IMG/VR virus record: IMGVR_UViG_3300033182_001015
Coordinates: 1-60,986 of that record
Length of the DNA stretch: 60,986 nucleotides
From: a virus
Reading direction: 5' to 3' (one strand)
Below, piece by piece: positions 57,472-60,986 of the stretch; within the stretch, counting starts at the first letter, position 1; each line of letters begins with the position of its first letter. The notes under the pieces are model-generated. The model searched no databases and was not told the origin of the DNA. It saw only the letters and a program-made list of their open reading frames with translations. A program made the position numbers and the translations under genes.

Positions 57472-59142
57472 ATGGCCGGCGCGGGTACAAAAGGATTTTT
57501 AGATAGAACTTGGGCAGAACCGTTTAATGAAACGCGGGATGTAGCTACTCGTAATACACCTATTGATCTACCATACGGAAAACAAATACTCGAAACTACA
57601 TTACGCGGTGGTCGAGGATTTGCACCTGTTATTAAAAATGCATATATCGTTGCACAAAATTATCCGTCGAGAGTTTACATTCAATCTGCTTATCAGATTG
57701 CTGAACCTGCATATAGTGTAACGACGAATTATCCGTCCCGAAATTATTTTCAAAATGCGTACAGTGTAACGACAAACTATCCTACGAGGCAAGTATCTCC
57801 TCAACCTGCGTATCAGGTACAGACAAATTATCCATCTCGGGGTTATTATCAAGGTGCTTATAGTGTAACAACTAATTATCCAACACGACTTCTACATGAT
57901 CAACCAAGCTATCATAATTCTGATAGTTATCCTTCACGATTTCAACAATCTCAACCAAGCTATGCGAACATACAATATTATCCATCGAGACAGGCTGGTT
58001 ATCAACCAGCGTATTCTGTTTCGACATATTATCCAAATCGTGTAACTTATACTGCATATCCGTCACGTTGGCAAAATAATAAGGAGCCAGCGTACGAAAT
58101 AATAGTATATTATCCAGCGAGAAGTAGTGTACAGCCAGGTTATGTTATTATCAACTACACTTATAATTTTTATACTGGCGGATATCTACCTGATGAAGGA
58201 ACTTCATATCCTTCACGGTTTATTACGGAGCCATCATATAGCAATGTTACATATTATCCTGCTCGCGGTGGCTATGTGGGTTCGTATGTTGTCGCTGCAA
58301 ATGAACCTCAATATACGGTTACGACAAATTACCCTACGCGTTCATTGATAGAACCAGCATACAGCAATATTACATATTATCCAACGCGAGCTTTGTATCA
58401 ACCGGCGTATACAATTTATACTGCTTATCCTTCACGTACTCTATATCAGCCATCATATAGTGTAACGACCAATTACCCTGCTCGTAGTTATTTCCAAAAT
58501 GCATATAGTAATGTAGCTTATTATCCATCTCGTAGCTATTTCCAAGCTGCCTATGAGTCGTCAACTTCTTATCCGACGCGTTTCCAACAAAATCAACCTG
58601 CGTATAGTGTAACGACCAATTACCCTGCTCGTAGTTATTTCCAAGATGTATATAATATCACAACATATTATCCAAGCAGATTTGTATATCAACCTGCCTA
58701 TAACAATGTTACATATTATCCATCACGTAATATCACTCAGCCCGCTTATAGTGTAACGACTAATTATCCATCGCGATATACTTACTATCCAGCGAGAAAT
58801 TATAGTCAGCCATCATACGCAATTTATTATTCATATCCTACACGTAACTACACTGGTTTAAATGCTGAAAATACAACATTATCTTTGACGGCAGCTGATG
58901 GTACAACATATACACAAACTGCACCAGCAAGAAATCAAAGTACAACAATTTATACTAATACGGCTGGGACATTCCAAAAAGCTCCGGCCGCTACACCGGT
59001 ATATGCTACATTGTATGCACCTGTTGTTAAACATCCCGCGGCAGCGGTCGCTGTTGGTTCTTATGTTGGTACTTCTCCAGCAAGCAACGTGCTATCTACC
59101 GATAAAGGCTTTATAAATATTAAGTACGACGGTAATCCATAA
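57472..59142 (+). CDS. Tyr/Pro/Arg repeat protein of the fibre region
   Basis: The 556-residue protein has a short globular N-terminus (GTKGFLDRTWAEPFNETRDV). From residue about 60 to 460 there are 24 copies of YP[S/T/A/N]R in units of roughly 12-20 residues, for example PAYSVTTNYPSRNYFQ, SNVTYYPARGGY and AYSVTTNYPARSYFQ. Each unit has a Tyr-rich strand and one Arg. The C-terminal 100 residues differ (NTTLSLTAADGTTYTQTAPA, STDKGFINIKYDGNP). The design suggests a fibrous or sticky surface protein; I recognise no family. Codon variation between repeats argues for maintained protein-level selection. Confidence 0.65.
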   Translation: MAGAGTKGFLDRTWAEPFNETRDVATRNTPIDLPYGKQILETTLRGGRGFAPVIKNAYIVAQNYPSRVYIQSAYQIAEPAYSVTTNYPSRNYFQNAYSVTTNYPTRQVSPQPAYQVQTNYPSRGYYQGAYSVTTNYPTRLLHDQPSYHNSDSYPSRFQQSQPSYANIQYYPSRQAGYQPAYSVSTYYPNRVTYTAYPSRWQNNKEPAYEIIVYYPARSSVQPGYVIINYTYNFYTGGYLPDEGTSYPSRFITEPSYSNVTYYPARGGYVGSYVVAANEPQYTVTTNYPTRSLIEPAYSNITYYPTRALYQPAYTIYTAYPSRTLYQPSYSVTTNYPARSYFQNAYSNVAYYPSRSYFQAAYESSTSYPTRFQQNQPAYSVTTNYPARSYFQDVYNITTYYPSRFVYQPAYNNVTYYPSRNITQPAYSVTTNYPSRYTYYPARNYSQPSYAIYYSYPTRNYTGLNAENTTLSLTAADGTTYTQTAPARNQSTTIYTNTAGTFQKAPAATPVYATLYAPVVKHPAAAVAVGSYVGTSPASNVLSTDKGFINIKYDGNP

Positions 59143-59162
59143 CATTTTTAGGTGATTATATT

Positions 59163-59768
59163 ATGACTTATCCTTTACGCAATATGCTTTTGCCTCCTCA
59201 TATTTTGCCTCATTTCGGTCAAATGAAGGCTGTCTTCAACGATGAAGAAATCGAAAGAATTCAATTCTTTAAAAAAATCTTAGACTTTTCTCCTGCTGAA
59301 ACTCACTCGTTAAGCGATGATGAAAAACCATTAGAAAACTATCGTGTCTGCGAAGCAGCTACAATGACGATTGATCAAAATACAGAATGGTTATGGAATA
59401 AAATTTCTGATCTATCTGCTCAAGCAAACTATGATTTATTTTTGTATGAAATAGAATATCTCGAAACTTTGCAATATCTAATATATGAAGGCAATGGCAA
59501 AAGTAAATATGATTGGCACTCTGATAGAACCATTGCTGGATATCGAAAGTATGATAGAAAAATTTCTGGTATTTTAATGTTATCTGATCCTTCAGAATAT
59601 GAAGGCGGTAAGTTTTTGATCAACAGATTTAATGAATCTGAAGCTGTTGAATTAGAAAAAGGTGACGTACTATTTTTTGATTCAACATTTAGTCATTGTG
59701 TTGAGCCAGTTCTAAAAGGTCAAAGAGAAGTCATTGTATTTTGGGTCCATGGTCAAACAAAATTATGA
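59163..59768 (+). CDS. Second 2OG-Fe(II) oxygenase
   Basis: The 201-residue protein has an iron triad in YDWHSDRTI (His-x-Asp near residue 119) and DSTFSHCVEPVLKGQREVIV (distal His near 179, 2OG-binding Arg near 189). MLSDPSEYEGGKFLI sits in the position of the family's SDP..YEGGxF strand. It differs clearly from the 15139 oxygenase, so it is not a recent duplicate. It could modify phage fibre or host surface protein side chains, given its place behind fibre genes. The stop overlaps the next ATG. Confidence 0.82.
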   Translation: MTYPLRNMLLPPHILPHFGQMKAVFNDEEIERIQFFKKILDFSPAETHSLSDDEKPLENYRVCEAATMTIDQNTEWLWNKISDLSAQANYDLFLYEIEYLETLQYLIYEGNGKSKYDWHSDRTIAGYRKYDRKISGILMLSDPSEYEGGKFLINRFNESEAVELEKGDVLFFDSTFSHCVEPVLKGQREVIVFWVHGQTKL

Positions 59769-60469
59769 TTTTTAAAGATGTGATTGAATTCGCTTGTCAT
59801 GAAAATTTATATGGTGCAATTCCTGAGCCAAAACCAGCAAATAAGTTTTTGCCAGAATGGTATAAAAAAATTAAACCGTATTGTGGCCGCGACCAACAAA
59901 AATTTCCTATTCGTACAGTAAAAAAATGTATGCCTGTTCTCGATGCTATGAGTTTAGGATATATTATACCCTTACCTGTCGATATACATTTTATCACGAA
60001 TCATGATTTAAGTTATATTAAGGGTACTGTTCGAACAGGCGAAGGACAATTTGGCACACCAGAAAGGCATGAATTTCGTCAAATAGAAAGTCAGAAATGG
60101 CCTATAAATAATCAAGATCCGATTAAGCTAATAAATCCGTGGTACATTAAAACAAAACCCGGATGGTCATGTTATATCACATCACCTGTAAATCATTTTG
60201 GTTGTCCTTTTACTATTATGTCTGGTGTTGTAGATACAGATAAATATCAATCGTTGATCCAGTTTCCTGCGATTTGGAATATACCGAATTTTGACGACAC
60301 ACTTTTTGCTGGTATGCCAATGGCTCAAGTAATACCATTTAAGCGTAGTAGACAAGATATGGTTTGTCGAGCGTTGACTGAAAAAGAAAGTAGAAATATA
60401 GAAAAAACAAATACTATGTTGGGCTCAAGAGCTGATTGTTATAAAAACAGTATTAGAGCAGAGAGATAA
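59765..60469 (+). CDS. DUF6065-like protein
   Basis: Start ATG 59765 overlaps the upstream stop (ATGA); an in-frame ATG at 59741 lies inside the oxygenase gene. The 234-residue protein begins IFKDVIEFACHENLYGAIPE, contains PANKFLPEWYKKIKP and IKLINPWYIKTKPGWSCYIT, then SPVNHFGCPFTIMSGVVDTD. I recall NPW.I.T.PG.S as the signature of DUF6065. Pairing of oxygenase and DUF6065 genes hints at a linked modification function, not established. A late box follows for the next gene. Confidence 0.7.
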   Translation: MIFKDVIEFACHENLYGAIPEPKPANKFLPEWYKKIKPYCGRDQQKFPIRTVKKCMPVLDAMSLGYIIPLPVDIHFITNHDLSYIKGTVRTGEGQFGTPERHEFRQIESQKWPINNQDPIKLINPWYIKTKPGWSCYITSPVNHFGCPFTIMSGVVDTDKYQSLIQFPAIWNIPNFDDTLFAGMPMAQVIPFKRSRQDMVCRALTEKESRNIEKTNTMLGSRADCYKNSIRAER

Positions 60470-60472
60470 ATA
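60465..60472 (+). promoter_or_regulatory. Late box, leaderless arrangement
   Basis: GATAAATA (one mismatch), then ACCTT and ATG 60478: the same five-base gap as at 11653 and 13468. It overlaps the end of the DUF6065-like gene. Confidence 0.55.
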
Positions 60473-60477
60473 ACCTT

Positions 60478-60732
60478 ATGAAGATATGGGATAAAATCAA
60501 ACATAAGATAGATGTATGGCTGCACGATGAGTGGGAAGTCACTATCTATTTTCAGCACCAAACTTTGCAAAAAGATGGTAATATAGTAACTACAAACAAA
60601 CCAAAAACTTATGTATGTAAGAAACTTGTCAAAGTGACTGAGACACATTTTAAGTTGAGAACAACAGATGGTAGATTAGTGGAGATCAAGACAGTTTCGC
60701 CTGTGGGATTTGATGTCGTGCAAACCAAATAG
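60478..60732 (+). CDS. Small phage protein, unknown (leaderless)
   Basis: ATG 60478 directly follows the late box with no Shine-Dalgarno space and no alternative upstream start in frame. The 84-residue product starts KIWDKIKHKIDVWLHDEWEV and then reads TIYFQHQTLQKDGNIVTTNK. The rest is a basic, beta-rich small domain (YVCKKLVKVTETHFKLRTTD). No family recognised. The EF-hand gene follows nine bases later. Confidence 0.6.
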   Translation: MKIWDKIKHKIDVWLHDEWEVTIYFQHQTLQKDGNIVTTNKPKTYVCKKLVKVTETHFKLRTTDGRLVEIKTVSPVGFDVVQTK

Positions 60733-60741
60733 GAGAAACAA

Positions 60742-60986
60742 ATGGCTGACGAAGAAAAGAAATTTCATCCAGCAGACACTAATGGTGATGGTAAAGTCAG
60801 TGAAGAAGAGCATGCGATGTATATGGAGTTTAAGAGAAAGGAACTAGAAGATGCAGACGCAATGCGAGATGCACAAAGAAATATGGCGTGGTTCTCTCTT
60901 GCTGGTATGCTTCTGTATCCCGCCATGGTTGTTATTACTGATCTTGCTGGGTTAGAAAAAGCATCGAACATTTTAGGTGATATGGC
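60742..60986 (+). CDS. EF-hand membrane protein, 3' partial
   Basis: The frame from ATG 60742 (with aggagaaacaa) is open to the window end, at least 81 residues. Residues 11-22 are a textbook EF-hand loop, DTNGDGKVSEEE, with D, N, D, K and E at positions 1, 3, 5, 7, 12 and the Gly at 6. An amphipathic EKRKEL-type helix follows, then a membrane segment (MAWFSLAGMLLYPAMVVITD). I recall similar EF-hand/membrane proteins in marine T4-like phages, function unknown; holin-like activity is possible. Confidence 0.75.
   Translation, partial: MADEEKKFHPADTNGDGKVSEEEHAMYMEFKRKELEDADAMRDAQRNMAWFSLAGMLLYPAMVVITDLAGLEKASNILGDM

Overview
The window is a gene-dense, AT-rich stretch of a T4-type (Tevenvirinae-like) marine myovirus genome. 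Diagnostic T4 core genes are present: gp61 primase, NrdA/NrdB, an Rnh-type 5' nuclease, gp33-gp59-gp32 in T4 order, gp4, gp26, gp48, gp53, gp5, gp25, gp6 and gp8. Several flanking genes (PhoH, 2OG-Fe(II) oxygenases, GIY-YIG-like and PD-(D/E)XK nucleases, a block of exported proteins) are of the kind found in cyanophage-like and other marine T4 relatives. No photosynthesis gene is visible, so a heterotrophic marine proteobacterial host is a reasonable guess, but the sequence does not prove it.

Layout. (1) 1-2645: 5'-truncated lysine-rich protein, small virion-type proteins, one EF-hand-like peptide and a coiled-coil/membrane protein. (2) 2650-15783: replication and nucleotide metabolism on the + strand: primase, SNase-like nuclease, NrdA, NrdB, dCMP deaminase, glutaredoxin, GIY-YIG-like nuclease, glycosyltransferase, Rnh-type nuclease, PhoH, PD-(D/E)XK nuclease and a 2OG oxygenase, with many tiny genes joined by ATGA overlaps. 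(3) 15807-19575: a minus-strand operon of eight genes, nearly all encoding signal peptides or membrane segments. (4) 19576-21987: a regulatory-rich early region with hairpins, a duplicated iteron-like leader, promoters, small unknown genes and a structured leader in front of a DUF932 gene. (5) 21988-25250: DUF932, terminator, a membrane/SAP-like protein, gp33, gp59, gp32, terminator. (6) 25249-59142: tail and baseplate module: inverted probable tape measure, gp2-like, tube protein, gp26 with a likely -1 frameshift, inverted gp4, gp48, gp53, hub, gp5 spike, gp25, gp6, wedge proteins, gp8, very large gp10-like proteins and repetitive fibres, ending in a 24-copy YP[S/T/A/N]R repeat protein. (7) 59163-60986: second 2OG oxygenase, a DUF6065-like gene and an EF-hand membrane protein cut by the window end.

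Regulation. Two promoter classes can be read. T4-type late boxes (TATAAATA and one-base variants) lie before structural genes and before both minus-strand units, consistent with the gp33 co-activator gene here. A second class, TGTACA (or TTTACA/TGTAAT) 16-17 bp upstream of TATAAT/TAGAAT/TAAGAT, precedes the primase, the Rnh-type nuclease, gp32, DUF932 and the small early genes. Three late boxes (four if gp4 is counted) sit only 5 bp before the start codon, predicting leaderless late mRNAs.

Most interesting leads: the T-TTT-TTT slippery site joining gp26 to a 60-residue extension; the minus-strand exported-protein operon; the pseudoknot-capable leader of the DUF932 gene; the duplicated 19-bp iteron leader; leaderless late genes; and the YPxR repeat protein.
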